DNA of 64,000 nucleotides from Phycisphaerales bacterium (GCA_020853095.1 JADYZN010000026.1:48622-112621), one strand, 5' to 3'; numbered from the stretch's first letter, positions 17,455-27,294 are shown. Notes: generated from the letters alone by a model not told the origin. Numbers and translations: made by a program.

Positions 17455-19344
17455 CTACGCATAACTGTGCAGGCCGACCAGGAAGAAGTTCACGCCGATC
17501 CAGTTAAAGAGCATGATGCCGAATCCGATGATGCTCAACACGGCCGTCCACCACGCCTTGTCGTTGGTGGCCACGCGCACGTGGACGACGATCAGGTAGA
17601 CGATCCAGGTCACCAGGGCGAAGGTCTCCTTGGGGTCCCAGCCCCAGGGCCTTCCCCACGATTCATCCGCCCAGATCGCCCCCATCACGATGCCCAGCCC
17701 CAGCAGCCAGAAGGCCATCTGCAAGATCACCAGGTTGCACCGGTCGAGCGTGGCCAGGAACGAGCGCGATTGAAGGGCGGCCGCCTCCTTGTCGACGGTC
17801 TTGGCGCGAATCGGCGTGGCCGGCCGTGCCTGGGACACGAACAGCAGCATCCCGATGGTTCGCCACATGCCCAGCGAGGCGGCCGCGCCCCCGGCCCCGG
17901 CGGGGGAGACCTCGTCAAACCGCGCGACATCGGCCGAAAGCTGGTGGGCCGGCGTGCGCGACAGCGTGCCGAATTCGCTGTAATATCGCACCAGCCACCA
18001 GATGCTCATGGCGAATCCCATGCCGATCAGGGCATAACTGGCGGTGACCATCGTGACGTGGATGTAAAGCCAGTAGCTCATCAACACGCCGCTGACCTGG
18101 CCGATTTCTCCGCCGATCTCGCGGCCCGACACGTATGGCGTCGCGAAGATCGACACCAGCGACAGCCACCCCACGAATGAAGCGGCCGCCCCGAAAATCC
18201 CCTTGCTCCGCCACAATTCCAGCCCCAACCCCACCGCGCACCCGAACCAGGCGCTGAACAATACGCTCTCGAACTGGTTTTTGATCGGGATGCCTTCAAA
18301 CCAACTGCCCGCCGAGGTCTGCACCAGCCACCAGCGGATCAGGATGCCGGCCGTGTGAACCGCGAAACCCAGCACGAACAACCGCAGCGCCCACAATCTC
18401 ATCGTTCCCACGCCCGAACGGGCCGACAGCAGGAACAAAACGAACGCGACGAAGTAGATCGCCGCCCCCGGCATCGTCATCTTGGCCAGGCGGTTGTAGA
18501 TCACCTCAACGTGCCGTTTGGCCTGCGATGGATAGACGGCCGGATTCACCTGTGGCAGCAGTTGCGCCAGCGACTGGATCGCGCCGTTGGCATCGGCCGC
18601 GTTGCGCGACCGCCACGCCTCGCGCAACAGCAGCATCTGGTTGGCGATCTTGTCGAGCTTGTCGCCGTCGGCCTCAAAACCGGGCAGCGGCGCGGGAACC
18701 TTTCCGCCGTGGGCATGAAGCTGGGCCGCCAGCGAGGGGGAATTTCCGACGATCTCGCCGAACGAATGCCACGCATCGCGGCGGGTGTCGTTGGTGGCGG
18801 GGGGGATCAGCCGCAAAACCGGCAGGTCCGGATTGCCGAGCATCTGGAACTGGTTGACGGCCGTGTAAACGTCGCTGATCGCCCGTTGTTTATAAAGGGC
18901 CGTGGCCTGCATCCGCTGCATCAGTTCCTGAACCTCCGGCGTGAGCAGAAAGTTGAAACTGACCATGCCGCTTTGAACGATGCGCTCCTTCTCCGCGTCA
19001 TCCACCCCCTGCAACAGCCGCATATCCTGTCGCAGCGGGGCGTTTTTGATCTTGATCAGGTTGACGTTGGGGTATTGCTCGGGCCGAAAGGCGATGTCCA
19101 GCACCGTGTAGAGCGGATCCTGCCCTTCAAACGAGCTGCGCCCGGTGATCGAGCTGATCGTCTGGCGCGCAAAGCTGTCCATCGTCTTGAGCACCTGGTT
19201 GTGCTGGATCGACAGCGTGCGCAGCGGCGACAAATCCACCTGCTTCGCGAAATCATCGGCCCGTGCCGACGGAGCCGGAATAACCATCATCGCCACGACC
19301 ATCGTGACGAGGGTCCACGAAAATTGATGCAAACCTTTCACCAA
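17455..19344 (-). CDS. ccsA: Cytochrome c biogenesis protein CcsA with a large periplasmic N-terminal domain
   Basis: Heme-handling subunit of system II cytochrome c maturation. The tryptophan-rich heme motif WGRPWGWDPKETFALVTW lies near residue 570, within a C-terminal half of about eight membrane segments starting at ~295. The first 29 residues look like a signal peptide (ending ARADD), and residues ~30-285 form an extra soluble domain absent from usual ~320-residue CcsA proteins. It is downstream of the ResB gene with a 33-bp gap, the classical pair. Confidence 0.9.
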   Translation of the reverse strand: MVKGLHQFSWTLVTMVVAMMVIPAPSARADDFAKQVDLSPLRTLSIQHNQVLKTMDSFARQTISSITGRSSFEGQDPLYTVLDIAFRPEQYPNVNLIKIKNAPLRQDMRLLQGVDDAEKERIVQSGMVSFNFLLTPEVQELMQRMQATALYKQRAISDVYTAVNQFQMLGNPDLPVLRLIPPATNDTRRDAWHSFGEIVGNSPSLAAQLHAHGGKVPAPLPGFEADGDKLDKIANQMLLLREAWRSRNAADANGAIQSLAQLLPQVNPAVYPSQAKRHVEVIYNRLAKMTMPGAAIYFVAFVLFLLSARSGVGTMRLWALRLFVLGFAVHTAGILIRWWLVQTSAGSWFEGIPIKNQFESVLFSAWFGCAVGLGLELWRSKGIFGAAASFVGWLSLVSIFATPYVSGREIGGEIGQVSGVLMSYWLYIHVTMVTASYALIGMGFAMSIWWLVRYYSEFGTLSRTPAHQLSADVARFDEVSPAGAGGAAASLGMWRTIGMLLFVSQARPATPIRAKTVDKEAAALQSRSFLATLDRCNLVILQMAFWLLGLGIVMGAIWADESWGRPWGWDPKETFALVTWIVYLIVVHVRVATNDKAWWTAVLSIIGFGIMLFNWIGVNFFLVGLHSYA

Positions 19345-19377
19345 CCACCTCGCAGTTTCGGGTCAATTCATCGGCGG

Positions 19378-21411
19378 TCACGCCTGCTGGACCGCCATCT
19401 CAACCGGTTGCCGTCGTTTCGCCTGCGCAGCATCGAGCAGCGCCTGTTTCTTCATCCGCCGGATGATGATCGGCTTGAGATAAAACGCATAAAGCAACCC
19501 GACAAAAATCATCACGCACCCCAGGGTCATCGTCCACGTCCCGTGGCGATTGCCCACCCCCAGCACCGTCCAGCGCTGGCCATCGGGGTCCCACTGGGCC
19601 TGAAAAAACGTCCAGGATTTGCCAAACAATCCCGGCGGAAAATAAACCGGGTGGTTCATGTGGGCCACATCCACCATCTTCTGGCCGGTGGATTTGTCCT
19701 CGATGCTGAGCGTCGATTTGAAGTCGCGCGGGATGCCAACCTCGGCCGATCCTCCCATGTAATGTTCCAGCTCGAATTTCTCCAGCGTGATCTTCGCCGG
19801 CAACTGGTACTGCGTGTTGCCCAGTTGCAACTGGATTCGGGCATTGGTTCCGGGCAGCTTCACCACCGGCCCATCCCATTGCCCGCGGGCATCGGCCGCC
19901 CACTGCATGAACGGAACCGGCACGGTCGTCGACCAATTCCCCATGCTCGCCTTCACCAAGGCCACCTGCAACACCCCCGACTGCCCCTGTTCGCGCGACC
20001 GCTGGGCAGAGGGAATCGCCTCCACGCTGTCCACCCTCTTGGCGTGTTCGCTCCGGCGAAACTGCATCGTGAAGGTGCGCTGCCCCATCGGCAGGTCGAT
20101 CTGACCCTTGCCCTCCTGAACTTCCCTGACCTGCGCCGGGGCGTCCATCGCGGTGACGATGTCGGTCATCGCCCCCTGGGCGCTGGTGTAAAACGTATGC
20201 TTGACCGCCCCCTGCGACGGCAGCAGGTGCATCGGGTCGTTGAAGGCGTATGAAATCTTCAGGTCGTTGTCCAGCGGTTCCTTTTGCCGTTTGCCCATCG
20301 GGCCGGCCCCTTCCACGTTCAACAACCAGTCGGTGGGGGTCTGTCTGCCGGCGATCACCTGCCGTCGAAAGGTCGTCTTCGGCGTCGTCACCATCATCGT
20401 CAGCAGCGGAACCACCTGCCCGTCGGTGGTGGGGAAGGCCGGGTTGAAATTTTCAATCGCGAGCTTGTAACCGCTGGTCCCCAGATCATAACTGGTTCCC
20501 GGCTCGACGAAGATCGTCTGCTTGTAATCGCCGACGGCGATCTCCAACTGGTGCATCTTCCCGGCCACCTGCTGAACCATGCGGATCGACTCATCCTCCC
20601 GCACGTGGCGATGTTCCAGTTCCACCGTCCCCAGCACCGTTCCCGCGTGCTGGGCATCTCCCGCCACCAGCCAGAACTCGGCGGCCGCCCCGGTGTGCGG
20701 ATTGGCGATGGACAGCACCACCGCCGGCTCATCCACCCCCGCATCCTCGATCCAGTCGCTGACGATTTTCCCGTATGGGTAATATCCCACGACATCCAGC
20801 CGCAATTCATCGGGCAGTTTCAACAACTCCTTCAACGAGGTTTTTCGGGGCTGGCGGGTCTGCGGGTCGCGTGAATTGAATTCCGGCCGAATGTCCCGCA
20901 GGTCGGCGCGATCGAGAATGGCGGTGTTGTTCAGTTCCGGCAGATAGGTTTTGAATCGCGGCAGGGATTCCAGCGGATAGGAGGCCAGCGCGCCCGACCC
21001 GCCATCGCTCACCTGGACGTATAACGCCCGCTGGTCGGTGTCGTAAAAATGATCCACCGTCTGCCCCAGCGGGATCATCGTCAGCCCTTCCACCTTCATG
21101 TTGTAATAGTGGGCCATCCCGAAGATCAGGACGATGATGCCGCTGTGGACGCACCAGACCCCGTAGCGCGGGCGGGTGAATGGGATGCGCGTCCAGGTGA
21201 CGGTGGCGAGATTGACCACCAGCAGCCCCATCAGCACCTTCAACGGCCAGGCGTTGAAGAACTGCATCTCGTTCATCTCGAAATATTCGCGCACCGGCGC
21301 CACGCCCGACCCCAGCGCGATATAGACGGCCGTCAGCAGCATCAGGCTGATGCCGAAGATCACGCTGTTGAGCGTCCGGTTGAACAGCGACCGAAATATG
21401 GAAGCAAGCAA
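19378..21411 (-). CDS. resB: Cytochrome c biogenesis protein ResB
   Basis: Partner of CcsA in system II; carries reduced apocytochrome to the heme ligation site. Three N-terminal membrane segments (about residues 15-35, 55-72 and 83-101) are followed by a large periplasmic region and a last membrane segment near residue 630 (TLGCVMIFVGLLYAFYLKP). This layout and 677 residues fit ResB/Ccs1. The first gene of the pair; it begins ~195 bp from the GH113-like gene on the same strand. Confidence 0.85.
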   Translation of the reverse strand: MLASIFRSLFNRTLNSVIFGISLMLLTAVYIALGSGVAPVREYFEMNEMQFFNAWPLKVLMGLLVVNLATVTWTRIPFTRPRYGVWCVHSGIIVLIFGMAHYYNMKVEGLTMIPLGQTVDHFYDTDQRALYVQVSDGGSGALASYPLESLPRFKTYLPELNNTAILDRADLRDIRPEFNSRDPQTRQPRKTSLKELLKLPDELRLDVVGYYPYGKIVSDWIEDAGVDEPAVVLSIANPHTGAAAEFWLVAGDAQHAGTVLGTVELEHRHVREDESIRMVQQVAGKMHQLEIAVGDYKQTIFVEPGTSYDLGTSGYKLAIENFNPAFPTTDGQVVPLLTMMVTTPKTTFRRQVIAGRQTPTDWLLNVEGAGPMGKRQKEPLDNDLKISYAFNDPMHLLPSQGAVKHTFYTSAQGAMTDIVTAMDAPAQVREVQEGKGQIDLPMGQRTFTMQFRRSEHAKRVDSVEAIPSAQRSREQGQSGVLQVALVKASMGNWSTTVPVPFMQWAADARGQWDGPVVKLPGTNARIQLQLGNTQYQLPAKITLEKFELEHYMGGSAEVGIPRDFKSTLSIEDKSTGQKMVDVAHMNHPVYFPPGLFGKSWTFFQAQWDPDGQRWTVLGVGNRHGTWTMTLGCVMIFVGLLYAFYLKPIIIRRMKKQALLDAAQAKRRQPVEMAVQQA

Positions 21412-21607
21412 AGCAACACCCGCGGGAAAAAACCATGCTGCCCGACGGCGCCGCCGCCGGTTGCAATTGAGGATAATACGAGCCGATTGTACGGCAGGTT
21501 GGAAATATTTCTACCGCGACGACCCCGTTTTTAAGCATCTTGCTTTGCGCGTCTCACATGAAGTGAATCACGTCAATAAAGCGGATGAGCCTGGTCGGAT
21601 CGAGCGT

Positions 21608-22735
21608 TTAATCTCCAGCCTTGACCTGCCATCTCGGTTTTTGCAGCCATTGCCGCAACACCGCCTCGGCCGGTTTGTTTTCGGGGGTATAACCTTTGTC
21701 CTCCGGGCCGCCATCCCCCGGGGTCCATTCCCAGATCATAAAGCCGCCGAGGTAGGGGTTGGCATACCAGCTCTGAAAAAACCCTTCGTAGAGCTTTTTC
21801 TGCAATTCCAAATCGACCGGTTCTTCGGTCTTGGTGTAATCCCACGGCTCGCTGGCGGCGTTGGCCAGGCTGCACCAGCCGACTTCGAGGAACAGCAGCG
21901 GTTTGCCGATCTTTCGCGAGAAGGGGATCAGGTCCTGTTGAATCTGCGACCAGCGAAACTGAATCTGCGGCACGGTGACATCGCGATCCTCCCCCAGCTT
22001 GTAATAGCTGTTCAGACCCATCAGGTCGAGCTGATCCCAGAATTTGACGGCCGTGTAATGGTCCCAGTTGGCCGAGTAGGTGAGGCGGCCCTTGTACAAC
22101 GATCGCACCAGTTGGATGGTTTTGGTCCATTCATTCAGATGCTCGGCCTGCTCGGTGCTGACCAGTTCCGAACCCACCACCAGCACATCCACTCCATATC
22201 CCTGCGCGATCCATGAAAAGTGGCTGATCATGCTGCGATAGCTTTCCCACCAGTCGGCCCAGCTTTCAGGTTTCAGCGTGCCGCGCCATTCGTTGCCGCG
22301 CGGCTTGTCGAGCAGCACGATGGGCATGAGGATCACGCGGAGTTTTTTCTCCTTGGCGTGCAGGATCAGGCCGCCGAGTTGGTCGGCTGTGGGGGTCATG
22401 CGCATGTCGAGGTAGATGCGGCTGGAGGTTCCGTTTTCCTGCCGGGTGTCCACCACCATCAGCACGGTGTCGCCTCCGATGGCGGCGATCTCGTCGATGC
22501 TTTGCTTGTACTTGTCCATCCAGTCCACCCGCTGGATCTGAAACCCCGCCCCGCGAAACGGGAGCAGCGCGGCCGTGGTGGCGGTGGGAAATGGAGAGGT
22601 GCTCGCCGTCGCGTGCGTGGACGGCGCCGTGGCCGATGGCTGGCCCGCCGGTGCCATCACGCACCCAATGACCACCCCATAAGCCAACACCGCGCCGATG
22701 ACGATCAGATGAGCCAATGAAATTCGCTTCTTCAT
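21608..22735 (-). CDS. GH113-like glycoside hydrolase, predicted lipoprotein
   Basis: A 375-residue protein with a lipoprotein signal: membrane segment then VVIGC with the lipidated Cys at residue 25. A Ser/Thr/Ala-rich linker leads to a TIM barrel resembling GH113 beta-mannanases, with candidate acid/base Glu190 in VGSE and nucleophile Glu284 in FLEVGWCS. I chose the ATG at 22735 (MKKRISLA), which gives a proper signal; the frame extends upstream without one. The substrate is inferred from the family (beta-1,4-mannan). Confidence 0.72.
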   Translation of the reverse strand: MKKRISLAHLIVIGAVLAYGVVIGCVMAPAGQPSATAPSTHATASTSPFPTATTAALLPFRGAGFQIQRVDWMDKYKQSIDEIAAIGGDTVLMVVDTRQENGTSSRIYLDMRMTPTADQLGGLILHAKEKKLRVILMPIVLLDKPRGNEWRGTLKPESWADWWESYRSMISHFSWIAQGYGVDVLVVGSELVSTEQAEHLNEWTKTIQLVRSLYKGRLTYSANWDHYTAVKFWDQLDLMGLNSYYKLGEDRDVTVPQIQFRWSQIQQDLIPFSRKIGKPLLFLEVGWCSLANAASEPWDYTKTEEPVDLELQKKLYEGFFQSWYANPYLGGFMIWEWTPGDGGPEDKGYTPENKPAEAVLRQWLQKPRWQVKAGD

Positions 22736-22774
22736 GTGTGATGACTCATGATAGGGGATTTGGCCGTGCCTTCC

Positions 22775-22870
22775 ACCTGGAGGGCGGCGGGCCTCCGCCA
22801 CCGTTTCCCTTCATTCGCCGAATCTCCTTCGCCGGTTGGTTCGGCGTCGCGGGAGCGACGTCCTCCAGGT
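22775..22870. repeat. Palindromic repeat element, copy 1
   Basis: Bounded by ACCTGGAGG (22775-22783) and its reverse complement CCTCCAGGT (22862-22870). The 23-bp block 22777-22799, read on the minus strand, matches with one mismatch the blocks at 28164-28186 and, with two, 28320-28342. It fills the gap between the GH113-like gene and the polyprenyl synthase. Confidence 0.7.
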
Positions 22871-22893
22871 CCGCGGGGTGGCTTCGATCTTAC

Positions 22894-23898
22894 TTACAAC
22901 GTTCGGCAGATGACAAAATCCGCCATCGCATCCAGCACATCCCTGGCGGGGCTGGCGGGCAAATCGGCGAGGGCCTTGCGGGCTTGCTGGGTGTATTGGC
23001 GGGCCTGCTGGCGGGCGTATTCGATCGAGTCGCTGGGAAGGATCAGATTTCGGATTTTTTCCACCTGGTCCGGCTCATGGCCGCTCAGGAGGGACCGCAG
23101 CAGCTCCTGGTGTTCATGCGGTGCGTTCTTCATGAAATGGATCATGGGGAGCGTCATCTTCCCTTTTTCGATGTCGATGCCCAGCGTTTTGCCCACCTGA
23201 CTGGTGTGACCCAGGATGTCCAGGATGTCATCTTGAATCTGAAACGCGATCCCAAGGCAAAGACCGAATTTTTCCATCCGACTCACGGTTGAGGCCGGTG
23301 CGCCCGCGAGGCTTGCCCCCAATTCGCAGCACGCCGCGCACAACACGGCGGTCTTGTGGGTGATGATCTGGGTGTAGGTCTTCTCATCGAGGTCCAGATT
23401 GTTGCGGTTGTCGATTTGAAGCAGCTCCCCTTCGCAAACCTGATTGGTGGTTCGGGCGATGGCGCGGCTGGCCCGTTGCGAATCGAGGCTGGAACACAGG
23501 TGGTACGAGTGGCTGATGAGATAATCCCCCAGCAGCACGGCCGCCTCGTTGCCGCGAAGATGATTGATGGTGGCCCCTTTTCGTCGAAGCTCCGCCTCAT
23601 CCAGCACGTCATCGTGCACCAGCGTCGCCATGTGGACCATCTCAACCACCGTGGCGATGGTGATGTGGGCGTCGGTCAGTTTGCCGCACGCCTTGCCCGT
23701 CAGCAGCACCAGCATCGGCCGAAGCATCTTGCCGCGAAACCGGCTGACGTGCTTCACCAGGGCGTCCACGCATTTGATCCCGCTGGACAACTCCAGATGG
23801 AACAGCCGATCCACCGCCGCCAGTTCCGGGCCGATGCAATCCGCCACCGCCGCCAGCAATCCGGCGGCCGAATCCCGCATTTGTGCCGACTCGCTCAT
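22894..23898 (-). CDS. Trans-polyprenyl diphosphate synthase
   Basis: Condenses isopentenyl diphosphate into a long-chain prenyl diphosphate, for quinone side chains or lipid carriers. The two Asp-rich motifs are present: DDVLDE (first, near residue 95) and DDILD (second, near 220), with FRGKMLRPMLVLL and GDYLISHSY. It has 334 residues. Product chain length cannot be read from the sequence. It diverges from the cysteine desulfurase gene. Confidence 0.93.
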   Translation of the reverse strand: MSESAQMRDSAAGLLAAVADCIGPELAAVDRLFHLELSSGIKCVDALVKHVSRFRGKMLRPMLVLLTGKACGKLTDAHITIATVVEMVHMATLVHDDVLDEAELRRKGATINHLRGNEAAVLLGDYLISHSYHLCSSLDSQRASRAIARTTNQVCEGELLQIDNRNNLDLDEKTYTQIITHKTAVLCAACCELGASLAGAPASTVSRMEKFGLCLGIAFQIQDDILDILGHTSQVGKTLGIDIEKGKMTLPMIHFMKNAPHEHQELLRSLLSGHEPDQVEKIRNLILPSDSIEYARQQARQYTQQARKALADLPASPARDVLDAMADFVICRTL

Positions 23899-24031
23899 CG
23901 CGGCAGATTATAGAAATCGCACCAATTCAATGCGACTGGCTGCCGGAGGTTTCGAAAATATTGAAAATAAAGGATGTTCCATGTCCGATTCCAACAGGAC
24001 AACCGGCCCATCGAGGGCATAAAATGCAACC

Positions 24032-25183
24032 ATGGACCTGATTTATCTCGACAACAACGCCACCACCCGCCCCGATCCGCGGGTGGTGGAGGCGATGACG
24101 CCGTTCCTGACCCAATGGTACGGCAACCCTTCCAGCGTACACCGTTTCGGCCAGCACTCCCGACAGGGGATCGACGCCGCGCGCGGGCAGGTTTCGCAGT
24201 TGATCGGCTGCGGAGAATCGGAACTGATGTTCACCGGCGGGGGGACCGAGGCGATCAACACCGCCATTCGCGGCCTGTTGCAGGCCCGCTCCCCCCGCAA
24301 ACGCGTCGTCACCAGCGCCGTGGAACACTCCGCCACCCGCGAATTGTGCCAGCAATTGGCCCGCGAAGGCGCCCAGGTCGTTGAAATTGGCGTTGATCGA
24401 ACCGGTGCGCTCGACATGGACCAGTTGATGGCCCATCTCGATGGCGATACCGCGCTGGTGACGCTTTTATGGGCGAATAATGAAACGGGCGTGCTGTTTC
24501 CCATCCCCGAGATCGCACAGTTGTGCCGACGGCAAAAGATTCCCTTCCATTGCGATGGAACGCAGGCGGTCGGGAAAATCCCCGTCCAAGTCTCCCAAAT
24601 CCAGCTCGATGCGATGAGCTTCGCCTCGCACAAATTTCATGGCCCCAAAGGCGTCGGCGGGCTGTTTATCCGGCGGGGCATCCGCCTTCGGCCGCTGATC
24701 ATCGGCGGCCCGCAGGAGCGCAACCGCCGCGGCGGCACCGAGAACGTCCCCGGCATCGTCGGCATGGGCAAAGCCGCTGAAATCGCCCGTGAATCGCTCC
24801 CACTCATGGACAACGTGGCCCTTCTTCGCGACCGGCTCGAACAGGGCATTTTGAACATCATCCCGCAAACATCGGTCAACGGACGAACCGATCAGCGCCT
24901 GCCCAACACCACCAACATCGCCTTCCATCGCCTGGAAGCCGAGGCGATTTTGCTGCTGTTGAGCGAACAGAACATCGCCGCATCGGCGGGCGCGGCCTGT
25001 TCCAGCGGCAGCCTCGAACCTTCCCACGTCCTGCGCGCCATGCGAATCGACGACCGCATCGCGCACGGCGCAATCCGTTTCAGCCTGTCGCGTTATTCAA
25101 CACAGGAACAGATCGATCAGATGCTGCAATTGTTGCCGACGCTGATCCAACGGCTGAGGTCGGTTCTGCCGGTGGGGATTTGA
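24032..25183 (+). CDS. Cysteine desulfurase (NifS/IscS family)
   Basis: PLP enzyme that releases sulfur from cysteine for Fe-S clusters and thiolated cofactors. Visible are YLDNNATTRPDP at the start, the PLP lysine K201 in SHKFHGPKGVG, and the catalytic cysteine C323 in ACSSGSLEPSHVL, which places it in the group I class. It has 383 residues. No iscU or other suf gene is adjacent. Its stop lies 2 bp before a 22-bp palindrome. Confidence 0.94.
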   Translation: MDLIYLDNNATTRPDPRVVEAMTPFLTQWYGNPSSVHRFGQHSRQGIDAARGQVSQLIGCGESELMFTGGGTEAINTAIRGLLQARSPRKRVVTSAVEHSATRELCQQLAREGAQVVEIGVDRTGALDMDQLMAHLDGDTALVTLLWANNETGVLFPIPEIAQLCRRQKIPFHCDGTQAVGKIPVQVSQIQLDAMSFASHKFHGPKGVGGLFIRRGIRLRPLIIGGPQERNRRGGTENVPGIVGMGKAAEIARESLPLMDNVALLRDRLEQGILNIIPQTSVNGRTDQRLPNTTNIAFHRLEAEAILLLLSEQNIAASAGAACSSGSLEPSHVLRAMRIDDRIAHGAIRFSLSRYSTQEQIDQMLQLLPTLIQRLRSVLPVGI

Positions 25184-25185
25184 TT

Positions 25186-25207
25186 AGAGCCTGTCCGGAT
25201 AGGCTCT
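25186..25207. repeat. 22-bp palindrome (AGAGCC...GGCTCT), copy A
   Basis: A near-perfect palindrome with core TCCGGA between AGAGCC and GGCTCT. A second copy (20 of 22 bases the same) lies at 55318-55339. Here it sits between convergent genes; its last base is the first base of the uppP stop codon (TTA on the plus strand). No T-run follows on either strand, so it is not a classical terminator. Confidence 0.75.
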
Positions 25208-26115
25208 TACCACAACGCCCAGAAAACCACCGCCGCCAGCAGGATTCTATAAACCGCGAACGGGACAAAGCTGTGTTTGCGGATGAAATTCATAAACCCG
25301 GCGATCACCACCCATGCGACCAGGAACGAAACCAGCGTCCCCACCGCCAACAACATGGCCTGTTGCGAGGTCATTCCCGCATGGCTGCGAATTTGTTTGA
25401 GCAATGAATATCCACAGGCGGCGAACATGGCCGGAATCGCCAGGAAAAAGCTGAACTCGGCCGCGGTCGCCCGGTCCAGTCCCGCCACCATGCCCGCCAT
25501 GATCGTTGCGGCCGACCGGCTGGTGCCGGGAAAGACCGCCGCCAACACCTGCGCGCACCCGATCCCGATCGCCTGAAAAAGGGTCATTCCCTCAATTTCG
25601 CGGGTGGTCGCGGCCGGCCGCAGATATTCGATCAACGCCATGATCAACCCGCCGACAAACAAAACGATGGCGATCACGCGCGCGGTTTCAAGGTATTGCT
25701 CCACCCATTTATGCGTCAAAAATCCAATCACCAGCACCGGCGCGGTGGCGATCAGCACCAGGAACAACGGTGAATACCGCCCGGCCTGCGATGCGGAAGG
25801 GGACTCCGCCAGCGTACTGACGGCCGGCCCATCGGTCGCGCTTCCACCAACACTCACCTCCAATGGGGTGGCCGCGACCAGTTGGCCTCGTCGGGAGCGT
25901 TTGAGCAACTGAAAGATGCGCTCCCGAAAATAGACCACCACCGCCAGGATCGCGCCGATCTGGATGAAAATGGCGAACATCTTCCAAAAGCTGTCATCCA
26001 TCGAAATCCCCATCCATCGCTGGCACAGCAACAGATGGCCGGTGGAGCTGATGGGCAGAAATTCGGTGATTCCTTCGACGATTCCCAGGATGATGGCGTA
26101 CCACAATTCGGTCAT
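25207..26115 (-). CDS. uppP: Undecaprenyl-diphosphatase UppP
   Basis: Membrane phosphatase that recycles the undecaprenyl carrier for cell wall and polysaccharide synthesis. EGITEFLPISSTGHLLL near residue 14 and PGTSRSAATIMAG near residue 195 are the two active-site motifs. It has 302 residues and about eight membrane segments; an Ala/Ser-rich cytosolic insertion at ~75-105 is longer than usual. It is the last gene of the pgsA-pgpA-uppP set. Confidence 0.94.
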   Translation of the reverse strand: MTELWYAIILGIVEGITEFLPISSTGHLLLCQRWMGISMDDSFWKMFAIFIQIGAILAVVVYFRERIFQLLKRSRRGQLVAATPLEVSVGGSATDGPAVSTLAESPSASQAGRYSPLFLVLIATAPVLVIGFLTHKWVEQYLETARVIAIVLFVGGLIMALIEYLRPAATTREIEGMTLFQAIGIGCAQVLAAVFPGTSRSAATIMAGMVAGLDRATAAEFSFFLAIPAMFAACGYSLLKQIRSHAGMTSQQAMLLAVGTLVSFLVAWVVIAGFMNFIRKHSFVPFAVYRILLAAVVFWALW

Positions 26116-26140
26116 ACGGAGTTATCTCGGTTAAAAAGTG

Positions 26141-26629
26141 TCAGAAAATCCATCGCAGCGCGATTTGGCACGCCAGATTGGCATAAATCGCGGCGGCCAG
26201 ATCGTCCATCAAAATGCCCCAGCCGCTGGGAAGATGTTCCAACTTCTTTGCAGGCCATGGTTTAAGGATGTCAAAGACGCGAAAGGCGACAAAAACCGCC
26301 GCCGCCACGCCCATCTGTTGCGCGATGCCGAACACCGGCAGCGCTACCCAGGTCAAACAAATGCCGGCCGCCTCATCCAGCACGAACGAACCGGGGTCTT
26401 TGCGGCCAAAATGCCGGTTCGTCCACCCGCCCATCGCGATCGTCGTGATGGAAAAAATCAACAACGCCGCGATCAGGCATCCCTGCCATAGCCAAACATC
26501 AACGGCATGGCCACGCCCGATCAGGGCATACAACCCCAATAGCAACGCGGCCGTCAACAGACTGCCCGCGGTGCCGGGGGCGACAGGCGACAGCCCGGCG
26601 CCGAACAAGGTGACGATCCATCGTCGCAT
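26141..26629 (-). CDS. pgpA: Phosphatidylglycerophosphatase A
   Basis: Removes the phosphate from phosphatidylglycerol phosphate, the step after PgsA. LFGAGLSPVAPGTAGSL near the start, DPGSFVLDEAAGICL in the middle and FDILKPWPAKKLEHLPSGWGILMDDLAAAIY near the end are typical. The chosen ATG (26629) gives 162 residues. pgsA ends 8 bp upstream, so two consecutive lipid steps are in one operon. Confidence 0.92.
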   Translation of the reverse strand: MRRWIVTLFGAGLSPVAPGTAGSLLTAALLLGLYALIGRGHAVDVWLWQGCLIAALLIFSITTIAMGGWTNRHFGRKDPGSFVLDEAAGICLTWVALPVFGIAQQMGVAAAVFVAFRVFDILKPWPAKKLEHLPSGWGILMDDLAAAIYANLACQIALRWIF

Positions 26630-26637
26630 GAAGACTC

Positions 26638-27294
26638 TTACGGTCGGGGTTCGGGCTTCTGATACAGCGTCACGGCGCGCTGAACGTAAAGCAATCCGCT
26701 GACCACGGTGATGAGAATGGTGGCCCAGATGCACAGGTCCCGCAAAAGGGTGGCCGGCCGATCCCACTGATGGCGGCTGAGCCATGAGAGCGAATTGACG
26801 TAGACGAGGATGACCAGGATCGTGATCGACTGGAAGACCATTTTCAATTTGCCGCTGAAGGCCGCCCCGAAATTCACCCCGCCGCTTTCGCTCAGCCCGC
26901 GCAGGCTGGTTACCAGCAATTCACGCCCCAGGATCAACACCACCATCCACGGCACCACGCCGGTGATGGTTTTGACGTTGGTGGGGATCTGGCTGAGATC
27001 GTGATGGGGAATGGTGAAGTTTTTGCCGGCGAAAAAGATGAAACTGCCGATCACCAGCACCTTGTCCACGAACGGGTCCACCACCCGTCCGAACGCCCCT
27101 TCCACCCGCCATTTGCGTGCCAGGTGGCCGTCCAGAAAATCAGTGAACAACGCGATGCAGTAAATGACGAAGGCGACGATCAAAAACCACGGTCCGCCCC
27201 GCATCTCGTACTGGTAATACGAAAGCATGGCGAAAAACACGATCGCCAACAGCAACCGCCCGCCCGTCAACGCATTGGGAACGTGTCGAAACAT
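26638..27294 (-). CDS. pgsA: CDP-diacylglycerol-glycerol-3-phosphate 3-phosphatidyltransferase
   Basis: Makes phosphatidylglycerol phosphate at the inner membrane. The CDP-alcohol phosphotransferase motif is complete: DGHLARKWRVEGAFGRVVDPFVD, around residues 45-67. The chosen ATG at 27294 (MFRHVPNALT) fits the family start, where PNxLT is conserved; the longer frame upstream is not. 218 residues, multiple membrane segments. Confidence 0.93.
   Translation of the reverse strand: MFRHVPNALTGGRLLLAIVFFAMLSYYQYEMRGGPWFLIVAFVIYCIALFTDFLDGHLARKWRVEGAFGRVVDPFVDKVLVIGSFIFFAGKNFTIPHHDLSQIPTNVKTITGVVPWMVVLILGRELLVTSLRGLSESGGVNFGAAFSGKLKMVFQSITILVILVYVNSLSWLSRHQWDRPATLLRDLCIWATILITVVSGLLYVQRAVTLYQKPEPRP

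Noticed and set aside
18355..20253. 632-codon plus-strand frame opposite ccsA and resB
   Set aside because: It is rich in His, Arg and Pro in irregular order and carries no motif; the minus-strand frames encode recognisable cytochrome c biogenesis proteins.
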